From JBKPNX01 sp046732855 (GTDB taxonomy: Bacteria; Pseudomonadota; Alphaproteobacteria; Geminicoccales; Geminicoccaceae): a DNA stretch of 64,000 nt. Of the stretch, positions 47,633 to 57,059 are shown piece after piece. Made by a program: the position numbers and the translations under genes. Location of the stretch: contig JBKPNX010000062.1 in assembly GCA_046732855.1 (NCBI GenBank), positions 1-64,000 on the forward strand, written 5' to 3'. How positions within the stretch are numbered: position 1 is the first letter of the stretch; each line of letters opens with the position of its first letter. A model generated the notes under the pieces. The model did no database searches and was not told the DNA's origin. It was given only the letters and a program-made list of their open reading frames with translations.

Positions 47633-48637
47633 ATGAAGCTCGCGAGCCTGAAAGCGGGAGGCGACGGTCGCCTGGTCGTGGTGTCGCGCGATCTCGCCCG
47701 CTGCGTACCCGCCGAGGGCATCGCGCCCACTTTGCAGGCGGCGCTCGAAGACTGGTTGGAAATGTCGCCGCGCCTGCGCGGGCTCGCCGAGGATCTGGCG
47801 TCCGGCCGGATCGAGGGGCAGCGCTTCGACCAGAGTGCCTGCGCCGCGCCGCTGCCGCGCGCCTACCAGTGGCTCGACGGCTCGGCCTACGTCACCCATG
47901 TCGAGCTGGTGCGCAGGGCGCGCGGCGCCGAGCTGCCCGAGCGCTTCTGGACCGACCCACTGATGTACCAGGGCGCATCCGACAGCTTCGTCGGCCCGCG
48001 CGACCCGATCGAGGCGACCAGCGAGGACTGGGGCATCGATCTCGAGGCCGAGGTGGCGGTGATCACCGACCGGGTGCCGATGGGTACGCCCGCCGCGTGC
48101 GCCGGCGAGCACATCAAGCTCGTGCTGTTGGTCAACGACGTGACCGCGCGGGCGCTGATCCCGGACGAGCTCGCCAAAGGCTTCGGCTTCGTCCACGGCA
48201 AGCCCGCCTCGGCGTTCTCGCCGGTGGCGGTGACGACGGATGAGCTTGGCGGCGCCTGGCGCGACCATAAGATACATCTGCCGCTGCTCAGCTACGTTAA
48301 TGATGTGCTGCTCGGGCGACCCGATGCCGGCGTCGACATGACCTTCGACCTCGCCCGGCTGATCGCGCATGCGGCCACGACCCGGCACCTGGCGGCCGGC
48401 ACGATCGTCGGCTCCGGTACGGTCGCGAACGATGCGGCGCGCGGGCGGGATTCCAAGATCGGCTCGTCGTGCTTGGCCGAACGGCGCATGCTGGAGACGC
48501 TCTCTCATGGCGCGCCCAGGACGCCGTGGCTGAAGTTCGGCGATCGCGTGCGGATCGAGATGCTGGACGGCGAGGGGCGCTCGATCTTCGGCGCGATTGA
48601 GCAGGAAGTCATTCGTTACGTCCCGCCGACCGCCTGA
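47633..48637 (+). CDS. fahA: Fumarylacetoacetate hydrolase family protein
   Basis: A 334-residue FAH-fold hydrolase; in this operon it would cleave fumarylacetoacetate to fumarate and acetoacetate. The N-terminal domain starts MKLASLKAGGDGRLVVVSRD. The catalytic domain contains YQGASDSFVGPRDPIEATSE, WGIDLEAEVAVITDRVPMGT with the metal-binding acidic residues, LVLLVNDVTARALIPDELAK, FGFVHGKPASAFSPVAVTTD and ATTRHLAAGTIVGSGTVAND. The maleylacetoacetate isomerase step has no separate gene in the cluster. Confidence 0.88.
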   Translation: MKLASLKAGGDGRLVVVSRDLARCVPAEGIAPTLQAALEDWLEMSPRLRGLAEDLASGRIEGQRFDQSACAAPLPRAYQWLDGSAYVTHVELVRRARGAELPERFWTDPLMYQGASDSFVGPRDPIEATSEDWGIDLEAEVAVITDRVPMGTPAACAGEHIKLVLLVNDVTARALIPDELAKGFGFVHGKPASAFSPVAVTTDELGGAWRDHKIHLPLLSYVNDVLLGRPDAGVDMTFDLARLIAHAATTRHLAAGTIVGSGTVANDAARGRDSKIGSSCLAERRMLETLSHGAPRTPWLKFGDRVRIEMLDGEGRSIFGAIEQEVIRYVPPTA

Positions 48638-48651
48638 CGGGAGGCACGATC

Positions 48652-49602
48652 ATGAGCAAGGCGTTCGCATCGACCAGCGATCTCGGCCCGAAGCAGATCT
48701 CGTTCGGCGAGATCGGGCCGGGTTGCTACGCGTTTACCGCCCAGGGCGATCCCAATTCGGGCGTGATCGTCGGCGACGCTGGAGTGGTCGTGATCGACGC
48801 CCAGGCGACGCCCGCCATGGCGGAGCAGGTGATCGAGCGCATCCGGCAGGTCACCGACAAGCCGATCCGTTACGTCGTCTTGAGCCACTATCACGCGGTG
48901 CGCGTCCTCGGCGCCTCGGCCTACCGGGCGGACGAGATCCTCGCCTCCGATGCCACCCGGGCCCTTATCGTCGAGCGCGGCAAGGAGGACTGGGACAGCG
49001 AGTACGGCCGCTTCCCGCGCCTGTTCCAAGCGGCCGAGACGATCCGCGGCCTGACGTGGCCGACCATGACGTTCCCGACCAAGATGACGGTTCACCTCGG
49101 CAGCCGCCGCGTCGAGCTGATCCACCTCGGGCGCGGCCACACCGCCGGCGATATCGTCGCCTGGGTGCCGGACGCCAGGGTCATGTTCTCGGGCGATCTG
49201 GTCGAGTACCTCTCCGCCTGTTATTGCGGCGACGCGCACTTTGCCGACTGGCCGGGCACGCTCGACCGGGTTGAGGCGTTCGCTCCCGAGGCGCTGGTGC
49301 CGGGCCGCGGCGATGCCCTGACCTCGCGCAAGCAGGTTGAAGACGGCATCGCGCTGACGCGCAACTTCCTGACCACCCTTTACGGCTCCGTCACGCAGAG
49401 CGCGGCCCGCGGCCTGCCGCTCAAGGCCGCGTTCGATGCCTGCCGCGAGGTGATGGATCCGCAATTCCGCAGCTTCGCCATCTACGAGCATTGCATGCCG
49501 TTCAACGTCGCGCGCGCTTACGACGAGGCTCAGGGGCTCGATCACCCGCGCATCTGGACCGCCGAGCGCGACCGGGAGATGTGGGCGGCGCTGCAGGGCT
49601 GA
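48652..49602 (+). CDS. MBL-fold hydrolase-like protein with altered metal motif
   Basis: A 316-residue metallo-beta-lactamase-fold protein in the homogentisate operon. The usual HxHxDH reads HYHAVR (residues 79-84: LSHYHAVRVLGAS), so the third and fourth metal ligands are Val and Arg. Other landmarks are LIHLGRGHTAGDIVAWVPDA (His and Asp kept), RVMFSGDLVEYLSACYCGDA and VPGRGDALTS, where GHG is expected. The signature segments appear fixed rather than decayed, so one-metal or non-catalytic use is likely. Its reaction is unknown. Confidence 0.85.
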   Translation: MSKAFASTSDLGPKQISFGEIGPGCYAFTAQGDPNSGVIVGDAGVVVIDAQATPAMAEQVIERIRQVTDKPIRYVVLSHYHAVRVLGASAYRADEILASDATRALIVERGKEDWDSEYGRFPRLFQAAETIRGLTWPTMTFPTKMTVHLGSRRVELIHLGRGHTAGDIVAWVPDARVMFSGDLVEYLSACYCGDAHFADWPGTLDRVEAFAPEALVPGRGDALTSRKQVEDGIALTRNFLTTLYGSVTQSAARGLPLKAAFDACREVMDPQFRSFAIYEHCMPFNVARAYDEAQGLDHPRIWTAERDREMWAALQG

Positions 49603-49622
49603 TCCGAGGATAACCTGCGCCC

Positions 49623-51281
49623 GTGCCGAGCTACCAGTACAAGCCGTTCGCGTACACGACTCCACCGGAGCTGAAAGGGGCCGCGCCGCGTCACCGGCCG
49701 GTGGTCGTGGTCGGCGCCGGCCCGGTCGGGCTCGCCGCTGCGATTGACCTCGCGCTGCACGACATTGACGTGCTGCTGCTCGACGAAAACGACGTCGTGT
49801 CGATCGGCAGCCGGGCGATCTGCTGGTCGAAGCGCACGCTCGAGATCCTCGACCGCCTGGGCTGCGGCGAGCGCATGGTGCAGAAGGGCGTGACCTGGAA
49901 GGTCGGCCGGCTGTACCATCGGGAGCGCGAGATCTACAGCTTCGATCTCCTGCCGGAGGCAGGGCACAAGATGCCGGCCTTCATCAACCTCCAGCAGTAC
50001 TACGCCGAGGAATACCTGGTCGATCGCGCCCACGAGCTGGACGACCAGATCGAGCTGCGCTGGAAAAACCGCGTCGTCGGCCTCGAGCGCTATCCCGACC
50101 ACGTCCGGCTCGAGGTCGAGACGCCGGACGGGCGCTATCAGGTCGAGGCCGAATATGTGCTCGCGGCTGACGGCGGGCGGAGCCCGATCCGCGGCATGCT
50201 CGGGCTCGACTTCTTGGGCCGGGTCTTCGAGGAGCGCTTTCTGATCACCGACGTGGTGACCCCGGCCCAGCTGCCGAACGAGCGCCGGTTCTGGTTCGAG
50301 CCGCCGTTCCATGAGGGACAGAGCGCGTTGTTGCACCGCCAGCCGGACAACATGTACCGGATCGACCTGCAGCTCGGCTGGGATGCCGACCCCGAGCTCG
50401 AGAAGCAGCCGGAGCGCGTGATCCCCCGCGTCAAGGCAGTGCTCGGCGAGCGCACGCCGTTCGAGATCGAGTGGGTCAGCGTCTACACGTTCCAGTGCCG
50501 CCGCCTCGAGCGCTTCGTCCACGGCCGGGTGATCTTCGTCGGCGACAGCGCCCACGTGGTCAGCCCGTTCGGCGCGCGTGGCGGCAACGGCGGGATCCAG
50601 GACGTCGACAACCTGGTGTGGAAGCTGGCGCTGGTGCTGAAGGGCGAGGCGCCCGCGGCGTTGCTCGAGACCTATGACGAGGAGCGCGTGCACGGCGCCG
50701 ACGAAAACATCCTGAACTCGAGCCGGTCGACCAGCTTCATGACGCCCAAGAGCGCGATCGAGCGCGAATTTCGGGACGGCGTGCTGGCGCTGGCCGCGGA
50801 CCTGCCGTTCGCGCGCCGCCTGGTCAATTCGGGACGCCTGTCGGTGCCGTGCTCGCTCGCCGGCATGCGCCTGCAGACGCCGGATGCATCGTCGGACGGG
50901 CCAATGGAGCCCGGCGCGCCCTGCGCCGACGCCCCGGTCACCCGGCCCGATGGTCGACCGGGCTGGCTGCTCGAGCACCTGGGCGGCGCGTTCACGGTCC
51001 TGCGCTTCGGCGACGACAGGTCGTGGCCGGCGGACCCGCGCGGGCTCGGCAATCTGCGCCCCGCGCTGCGCGTCGTGCAGGTGAACGAGCAGCCCCGCGC
51101 AACGGCAACGGGTGAGGTATTGGGCGACCCCGCGGGTCTGGCGCGCGCCCGCTACGGCGGCGCGCCCGGTGTCACCTATCTGATCCGGCCGGACCAGCAC
51201 GTGGCCGCGCGCTTTGCCCGCTTCGACCCCGATGCGCTCAGCCATGCGCTCAGGCGCGCCACCCTCAGAGAGGCGGCGTGA
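49623..51281 (+). CDS. FAD-dependent aromatic monooxygenase-like oxidoreductase
   Basis: A 552-residue class A flavoprotein hydroxylase. The N-terminal FAD-binding motif is VVVVGAGPVGLAAAIDLALH (residues 27-46). IGSRAICWSKRTLEILDRLG and EAEYVLAADGGRSPIRGMLG follow. RVIFVGDSAHVVSPFGARGG is the second FAD motif. The C-terminal thioredoxin-like region (WLLEHLGGAFTVLRFGDD) is typical of phenol/3-(3-hydroxyphenyl)propionate hydroxylases. The start is GTG. The DUF2783 gene starts at its stop (TGATG). In this context it probably hydroxylates an aromatic acid feeding homogentisate; the substrate is inferred. Confidence 0.85.
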   Translation: MPSYQYKPFAYTTPPELKGAAPRHRPVVVVGAGPVGLAAAIDLALHDIDVLLLDENDVVSIGSRAICWSKRTLEILDRLGCGERMVQKGVTWKVGRLYHREREIYSFDLLPEAGHKMPAFINLQQYYAEEYLVDRAHELDDQIELRWKNRVVGLERYPDHVRLEVETPDGRYQVEAEYVLAADGGRSPIRGMLGLDFLGRVFEERFLITDVVTPAQLPNERRFWFEPPFHEGQSALLHRQPDNMYRIDLQLGWDADPELEKQPERVIPRVKAVLGERTPFEIEWVSVYTFQCRRLERFVHGRVIFVGDSAHVVSPFGARGGNGGIQDVDNLVWKLALVLKGEAPAALLETYDEERVHGADENILNSSRSTSFMTPKSAIEREFRDGVLALAADLPFARRLVNSGRLSVPCSLAGMRLQTPDASSDGPMEPGAPCADAPVTRPDGRPGWLLEHLGGAFTVLRFGDDRSWPADPRGLGNLRPALRVVQVNEQPRATATGEVLGDPAGLARARYGGAPGVTYLIRPDQHVAARFARFDPDALSHALRRATLREAA

Positions 51282-51493
51282 TGGCAGCAAACGCGGTGAC
51301 CCTCGAGGACAACTTCCGTGGACGCGGCGACGACTTCTACGAAAGTCTGATGCAGGCACACCAGGGCCTTAGCGAAGCGGAGAGCCACGCCCTGAATGCG
51401 CGTCTGGTCCTGACCCTTGCCAACCACATCGGGGATCTCGCAGTGCTGCAGGAGGCGCTCACCCTCGCCCGCCGCAGCCTCGAGGCCGAGTGA
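51281..51493 (+). CDS. DUF2783 small protein
   Basis: A 70-residue protein: MAANAVTLEDNFRGRGDDFY, ESLMQAHQGLSEAESHALNA and RLVLTLANHIGDLAVLQEAL. It matches the small DUF2783 family, which sits directly after the flavin monooxygenase in such operons. It may assist or stabilise that enzyme. Its ATG overlaps the preceding stop by one base, so translation is coupled. Confidence 0.85.
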   Translation: MAANAVTLEDNFRGRGDDFYESLMQAHQGLSEAESHALNARLVLTLANHIGDLAVLQEALTLARRSLEAE

Positions 51494-51596
51494 TCGGCGT
51501 CACGGCCACCGTCGATGCTCGTGCCAAGCACATGAGGCGGCGATCGCTAATATCGATCTCGCAGGGTCGCGACCGCTCGGTCGGATCTGCTTGTTA

Positions 51597-51614
51597 CCCC
51601 GGGCCGACCCGGGG
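51597..51614. terminator. GC hairpin after the homogentisate operon
   Basis: CCCCGGG-CCGA-CCCGGGG forms a perfect 7-bp stem with a 4-base loop, about 100 bp after the DUF2783 stop and 40 bp before the convergent gene. There is no T-run; termination is a guess. Confidence 0.35.
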
Positions 51615-51655
51615 GCAGACTCGATGCCCAGTCAAGCCCGGGTACGGTTCCACCG

Positions 51656-52333
51656 CTAGGCAAGCTGCGCTTCAATTTGCTCCAGCACTTCAAAGTGAGC
51701 CCGCGATGGCAAAGCAGCGTCTGAGAAATACACTTCCTCCTTGTGAGGGCGATTCACTCTCCTCTCTAGCACCAGCGGCACCGGCTTGATAACCCCTGGT
51801 AGTTGCACCTGATCCAGCCCTAGATCCAAGCGCACCACGTTCACTGGATTTGCGTAGGAAGTATGTGCCTGAAAGGCGCGCCCAGCAATTGCCGCGATCT
51901 GATTGAATTGCCGGAACGCTTTCGAGAGCGGCCGCTCGAATTGGACAACTAACTGACTCCTGAATAGGCGAGGCGGGGTCAGCGCAAATGGGCGGATACC
52001 AAGCGCCTCTCGAGCCCACGCCAAAAAATCATCCAGGAATGCTTCCGCGTAAGAGGTATCAAATGCAGTCACGCTGAAGCCGTCTTTAAATATCGCGAAT
52101 TCTCCGATCACCGCAGCCTCATTATCGACTTCCACTATTCCTTCTCTAAATTTATGACCTTCACTTTCAGCTTGTGAGACGGATAACTCCGACAGGTTAG
52201 GGGCTTGCAAGAAATGGTATCGGGCCTGGATCGCGCTAACCGCATCAGCTATAGGAATTCCTCTAGCAGGGCGCCACTCGTCTGCGGGAGCTAGTATAAC
52301 GATGCGGCCAAGTTCGTTGCCGATCAGTTTCAT
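51656..52333 (-). CDS. Unrecognised third gene of a HigBA-like module (TIGR04255-like)
   Basis: A 225-residue protein with no membrane or signal segment. Visible segments: NELGRIVILAPADEWRPARG, GIVEVDNEAAVIGEFAIFKD, GFSVTAFDTSYAEAFLDDFL, PRLFRSQLVVQFERPLSKAF and a final SRAHFEVLEQIEAQL. The layout (RSQLVVQFE, periodic strands) resembles TIGR04255-type proteins, but I cannot assign it. It starts inside the stop of the HTH gene (4-bp overlap), so it belongs to the module. It is more AT-rich than flanking genes. It does not look like the SecB-type chaperone of known toxin-antitoxin-chaperone sets. Confidence 0.7.
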   Translation of the reverse strand: MKLIGNELGRIVILAPADEWRPARGIPIADAVSAIQARYHFLQAPNLSELSVSQAESEGHKFREGIVEVDNEAAVIGEFAIFKDGFSVTAFDTSYAEAFLDDFLAWAREALGIRPFALTPPRLFRSQLVVQFERPLSKAFRQFNQIAAIAGRAFQAHTSYANPVNVVRLDLGLDQVQLPGVIKPVPLVLERRVNRPHKEEVYFSDAALPSRAHFEVLEQIEAQLA

Positions 52334-52878
52334 GCTGCAGCCCGCATTGCACTAGAAGCCATATCGCGAAGTGTTGACAGCGATTTCTGCGCTGCAACAA
52401 ATTCGAGAGACTCTCTGCGAGATGACTGACTGGGTGAAGGCCTATTCACTTGCGAAAGAAGAGCGCCAGATAACGAAACCTGAGGAGATGCTCGTAGCGA
52501 TTCGTCCACTGAGGCGACTGTTGCAGGTTCTAGCTGTTTGGCAGAAAAACCCTCCACGAAAAGCGCACGGTCGGAAATATCCGACATTTGGTTGAAAAAA
52601 TCTCGATAAGTGCTGAACTTTACCACCAATGCGACATCAAGGGCAGAGGCAATGTCCAGTAGGGTCTGGACCGTAACACGGCCATATTCCGTGCTTTCCA
52701 AACGGGAGAGAACACTCTGTGGTTTACCAAGCCTGCTTGCGAAATCTGTTTGCGAGAGACGCCTTTGTTCCCGCAGCGCACGAATCTGCAATGCAATGCT
52801 GGCGCGAACACGACTCGCCATATAGGCGTCGCGGTACTCCTTCTTCTCAAACTTATGTCGGCTATCGCGGGCGATCAC
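52330..52878 (-). CDS. XRE-family HTH antitoxin-like regulator with extended C-terminus
   Basis: A 182-residue protein. Residues about 25-85 form a Cro/C1-type helix-turn-helix: ASIALQIRALREQRRLSQTD, FASRLGKPQSVLSRLESTEY and GRVTVQTLLDIASALDVALV. The tail (about 95-182, Ser/Leu-rich) is longer than in HigA antitoxins and may bind the toxin or the third protein. It overlaps the toxin-like gene at its start and the third gene at its stop, which indicates a tight operon. It presumably autoregulates the operon. Confidence 0.82.
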   Translation of the reverse strand: MIARDSRHKFEKKEYRDAYMASRVRASIALQIRALREQRRLSQTDFASRLGKPQSVLSRLESTEYGRVTVQTLLDIASALDVALVVKFSTYRDFFNQMSDISDRALFVEGFSAKQLEPATVASVDESLRASPQVSLSGALLSQVNRPSPSQSSRRESLEFVAAQKSLSTLRDMASSAMRAAA

Positions 52879-53308
52879 AGGGGCGCGCCTTGCTCTTCCC
52901 AGACACGATCAACTGCATACGTCGCAGCGCAGTCTTGATCGCGTCCGGCGGATAATACCGGTTCTGTTTGTGATAACATATGCAAAGAATGGTGAAGACA
53001 TGCCTTTGACCTACTGGAGCGTAGCAGCCGAGCAACCGCCATTGCAAACTCCCTCTGATTTTGATCTCGATGAGTCCGTTGCCCAGATCCCGCGTCAGTG
53101 GCTCACGCCACTCGTGCGCCTTCCTCTGTTCGAGGGAGTCAAGTCTTTCGTCGTGGGCGGCCTGTGTCCGAAGGTCGACCCCGTGATACCAAGTCGCCCA
53201 CAGGTCGAGTTTCTCCTCGTCATCATAGCAAAAGAACGACCACACCGTCCATATCTTTTTTGCGATAGCGGCCGAACGTATGCTATATGAAGCCGCCTTC
53301 CCTCGCAA
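52862..53308 (-). CDS. HigB/Gp49-like (RelE-superfamily) toxin
   Basis: Up to 148 residues. The core WTVWSFFCYDDEEKLDLWAT, AHEWREPLTRDLGNGLIEIK, IRGSLQWRLLGCYAPVGQRH and VFTILCICYHKQNRYYPPDA fits the phage-derived Gp49-like/HigB family: acidic start, REP-x-x-x-LGxGLxEI, RxLG/Y, F-x-x-L-x-x-Y-K-K-x, then PxxxIxxAxxR. Such toxins cleave mRNA on ribosomes. The start is uncertain: a TTG at 53308, or a GTG at 53245 that would remove 21 residues. It is upstream of the HTH antitoxin, the order seen in higBA. Confidence 0.72.
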   Translation of the reverse strand: MRGKAASYSIRSAAIAKKIWTVWSFFCYDDEEKLDLWATWYHGVDLRTQAAHDERLDSLEQRKAHEWREPLTRDLGNGLIEIKIRGSLQWRLLGCYAPVGQRHVFTILCICYHKQNRYYPPDAIKTALRRMQLIVSGKSKARPCDRPR

Positions 53309-53667
53309 CCGGCGGTCGCTCCCGCTAGAGTCCTAGTGGCCTGCTGTCCGCCGCTCCCGGCGGCGCTCAAGTCGCCTGAGATCGGCGCTCGGCACGACGT
53401 CCCCGCCACTCCCCCAAGCAGCACGAACCAGACCACACCAGTGCTGCGCCTTGCATCGCGCTGCGCCACGCCGTCGAGCACAGGCTTACGCATGCTTCGA
53501 GGCGGGCCTTTGGGTGCTTACGAGGCGCAGCCGCCGCGGTCGCCGTCAGAGCAGGAACACGCCCTGGCCCGTGGCCTAGGTATCAACAGCCGATAGGCTT
53601 CGGCCGCCTGATCCCAGTCCGTAACGCTGACTCTGAGCCGGCTCGTGCAAGCACACGCCCGGAGCGT
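53309..53667. other. Intergenic region upstream of the HigB-like gene; no gene seen
   Basis: About 360 bp. Open frames of up to 86 codons exist on both strands but have no recognisable domain. It should contain the promoter of the minus-strand toxin module. Confidence 0.35.
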
Positions 53668-54651
53668 TCAAGGGGCGAGGTCGGCGAAGGTCTCGGCGAG
53701 GCGGTCCCTGGTGCTCGGCGCAGAGAGGAGCACCATCAGCAGGAGGCGCGCCTTGGGTCCATTGAGGTCGCCGGCGAAGATCGCGCCGGCATCGGCGAGA
53801 TCCTTGCCGCCGCCCTTGCCGTAGATCGGCTCGACCCGGCCGGTCGGGCAGCGTGAGGTCACGACCACGGGCACGCCGGCCGCCACGGCCCCGCGCACGA
53901 TCGGCACCAGGGCCGCCGGCCCGTTGCCGCGGCCGAACGCCTCGAGCACCAGGCCGCGCGCGCCGCGCTCGAGCGCAGCCTCGACCAGCGCCACGTCGAA
54001 GCCGAGATAGAGGCGGATCAGCGGCACCCGCGTCTCCAGCCGATCGACCACGAATGTACGGCGATGCTCGGGGCGCCGATGGATCACCACGCGGCCGCCG
54101 TCGACTGCGCCGAGCGCGCCCTTGTCGTAGGACTGGAACGCGGCGAGCGCGCTCGCGCTCACCTTGGTCACGTCGCGCGCGGCATGGATCTGATCGGCAA
54201 AGCAGATCACCGCGCCGAGGCCACGCGCCGCGGCGGCCGCGGCGGTGCGCACCGCCCCAAGCAGATTGCCCGGCCCATCCGGGTTCGGATCGTCATGCGC
54301 CCGCTGCGCCCCAGTGAACACCGCGGGCTGGTCGGAGCGGAGCAGGAGATCGGTCAAATAGCAGCTCTCCTCGAGGGTGTCGGTGCCGTGGGTCACCACG
54401 ACGCCGGCCACCTCGTCGCGCGCCAGGTGCTGGTTGACCCGACCGGCCAGCTGGAAGCTGAGCTCGGTCGGCATGTCGAAGCTGGACACGGTGGCGAAGT
54501 CGTCGATCTCGATCGCCGCGACCTCGGCCAGCTGCGGCACCTGCGCAAGCAGATCCTCGCCGCGCTGTGAGGCGACCTTGCGGCCGAGCTGGGCGTCGTG
54601 GCGTGAGGCGATCGTGCCGCCCGTGCCGATCAGAACGACCGTAGCTGACAT
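53668..54651 (-). CDS. L-asparaginase
   Basis: A 327-residue bacterial asparaginase/glutaminase. The first catalytic threonine lies in VVLIGTGGTIASRHDAQLGR and the second in VVTHGTDTLEESCYLTDLLL, next to the conserved Asp; AVFTGAQRAHDDPNPDGPGN follows. There is no signal peptide, so a cytoplasmic enzyme is likely. It hydrolyses asparagine to aspartate and ammonia. The start at 54651 opens the family sequence directly; a longer frame from 54975 is antisense shadow of the CobW gene. It follows the GTPase gene with 17 bp between. Confidence 0.9.
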   Translation of the reverse strand: MSATVVLIGTGGTIASRHDAQLGRKVASQRGEDLLAQVPQLAEVAAIEIDDFATVSSFDMPTELSFQLAGRVNQHLARDEVAGVVVTHGTDTLEESCYLTDLLLRSDQPAVFTGAQRAHDDPNPDGPGNLLGAVRTAAAAAARGLGAVICFADQIHAARDVTKVSASALAAFQSYDKGALGAVDGGRVVIHRRPEHRRTFVVDRLETRVPLIRLYLGFDVALVEAALERGARGLVLEAFGRGNGPAALVPIVRGAVAAGVPVVVTSRCPTGRVEPIYGKGGGKDLADAGAIFAGDLNGPKARLLLMVLLSAPSTRDRLAETFADLAP

Positions 54652-54668
54652 CGGCGAGAGCCTCCGCC

Positions 54669-55718
<1,050 letters not shown>

Positions 55719-55721
55719 CGC

Positions 55722-56042
55722 TCAGCCGTCCTCGAGCGCCGCGATCAGAGCAGGGTCGAGGGGATCGCATGGGCGCCCGGTGAGCCGTTCGGCCGCGGCC
55801 CACATTCCGGGCAGATGCGGCACCAGCTCCTGGCGCCCGGTCGCAGAACGCAGCACGTAGCTCTTGCCCTCGAAGTCTCCGAGCTTGAGGCGGTAGTGGC
55901 AAAGGATGGCATTGGCGAGCTCGATTCGCGCAAACCGCTCCTGCCGTCTCGTCCGGATTTCAGCGCCGCTGAACGCCCCGGGCGACGCCGCGGCATCGCT
56001 CCAGTGCGCCTCGGCGCCCAGCACCCCGCACAGACCACACAT
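55722..56042 (-). CDS. Small conserved protein next to the COG0523 GTPase
   Basis: A 106-residue protein starting MCGLCGVLGAEAHWSDAAAS, with a CxxC at its N-terminus, then FARIELANAILCHYRLKLGD and LRSATGRQELVPHLPGMWAA. It is an accessory gene seen next to CobW-like GTPases. I have no functional assignment. GAGGAA lies before the ATG at 56042. The CxxC could take part in metal handling, which is inference. Confidence 0.75.
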   Translation of the reverse strand: MCGLCGVLGAEAHWSDAAASPGAFSGAEIRTRRQERFARIELANAILCHYRLKLGDFEGKSYVLRSATGRQELVPHLPGMWAAAERLTGRPCDPLDPALIAALEDG

Positions 56043-56183
56043 GGGTTCCTCGCGCTGATCTGATGTAATCGGAAAGCGGCGCGGCAGAATGTCAAGGCTT
56101 CCCAATCACGGTCTGCCTCGAAGACAGGTCTGCGCAGGGCGAATCGGCATTGCGCGCGCGCCGGTCGGGATCTACTAACGCGC

Positions 56184-56963
56184 ATGGTCACGGCGACGTT
56201 GGCTTTTCAACCATCAAGAGAGACCCGGGCGGATCCGGGCGCCGTCGCTGATCTGGTGCGGCGCGCGCGGAAGCTCCTGCGCCTCCTGTTCGATTCGAGG
56301 TTCCGCGGGGGCCTGCGGTACGGCGTCGCCGCGACCATCGAGCATGCCGGCGCATTCGCGGGACGGGACTTCGCGAGCGTGGTCGACGTCGGGGCCAATC
56401 GCGGCCAGTTCACGGTTTTCGCCGCCGGCCTCTATCCGCGGGCGCGGGTCTTCGCGTTCGAACCGTTGCCCGGGCCATACGCCGTGCTCGCGCGCATCGC
56501 CGCAAGCCAGGAACGCATCCACGCGTTCCGCGCCGCGATCGGGCCCCGGGTCGCGCCGGCGTGCATCCACGTGACGGACCCGGACGATTGCTCATCCCTG
56601 CTCGCTCCGACTTATCAGAGCGCGCTGTTTCCGCAAACCCGGCTCACCGGCTCGCTCCCGATCGAGATGGCGCCGCTGCATGCGTTCATCGGCCCGGGCG
56701 ATCTGCACGCTCCGGCGCTGCTGAAGCTCGACGTGCAGGGGTTCGAACTCGCGGCGCTCGCGGGATGCGCATCGTTGCTCGACCGGTTCGCGGCGGTCTA
56801 CGCCGAATGCTCGTTCCTGCCGCTCTACGCCGAGCAGCCGCTTGCGGACGAGGTGCTCGCGTGCCTGCGCGACCAGGGCTTGCGTATGAGGGGCGCCTAC
56901 AATCTCACGCACGACCGGAGCGGACGCGCGGTGCAGGCGGATTTCCTGTGCGTGCGCGCGTGA
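56184..56963 (+). CDS. FkbM family methyltransferase
   Basis: A 259-residue SAM-dependent methyltransferase: the SAM-binding loop FASVVDVGANRGQFTVFAAG, ARVFAFEPLPGPYAVLARIA, IEMAPLHAFIGPGDLHAPAL and LLKLDVQGFELAALAGCASL, then YAECSFLPLYAEQPLADEVL. FkbM enzymes O-methylate sugars, polyketides or lipids. Its position just before the exopolysaccharide export gene suggests glycan modification, though the substrate is unknown. Confidence 0.88.
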   Translation: MVTATLAFQPSRETRADPGAVADLVRRARKLLRLLFDSRFRGGLRYGVAATIEHAGAFAGRDFASVVDVGANRGQFTVFAAGLYPRARVFAFEPLPGPYAVLARIAASQERIHAFRAAIGPRVAPACIHVTDPDDCSSLLAPTYQSALFPQTRLTGSLPIEMAPLHAFIGPGDLHAPALLKLDVQGFELAALAGCASLLDRFAAVYAECSFLPLYAEQPLADEVLACLRDQGLRMRGAYNLTHDRSGRAVQADFLCVRA

Positions 56964-57059
56964 GCCATCCCTCGCCCCCGGCCAGCGAGCCGCCTGGAGG
57001 TTGAGCGGCGCCATTTCCCAACGAGGCGCTCCCGTGTAAAGTCGGTTCGCTCGCACGGG

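Noticed and set aside
49542..51359. Minus-strand frame of 605 codons over the flavin monooxygenase
   Set aside because: The plus strand has both FAD motifs and operon coupling to DUF2783; the minus frame is shadow.
53520..53560. Excalibur-type calcium domain remnant on the minus strand
   Set aside because: Only a short GDRGGCAS-like match before a stop; too little to support.
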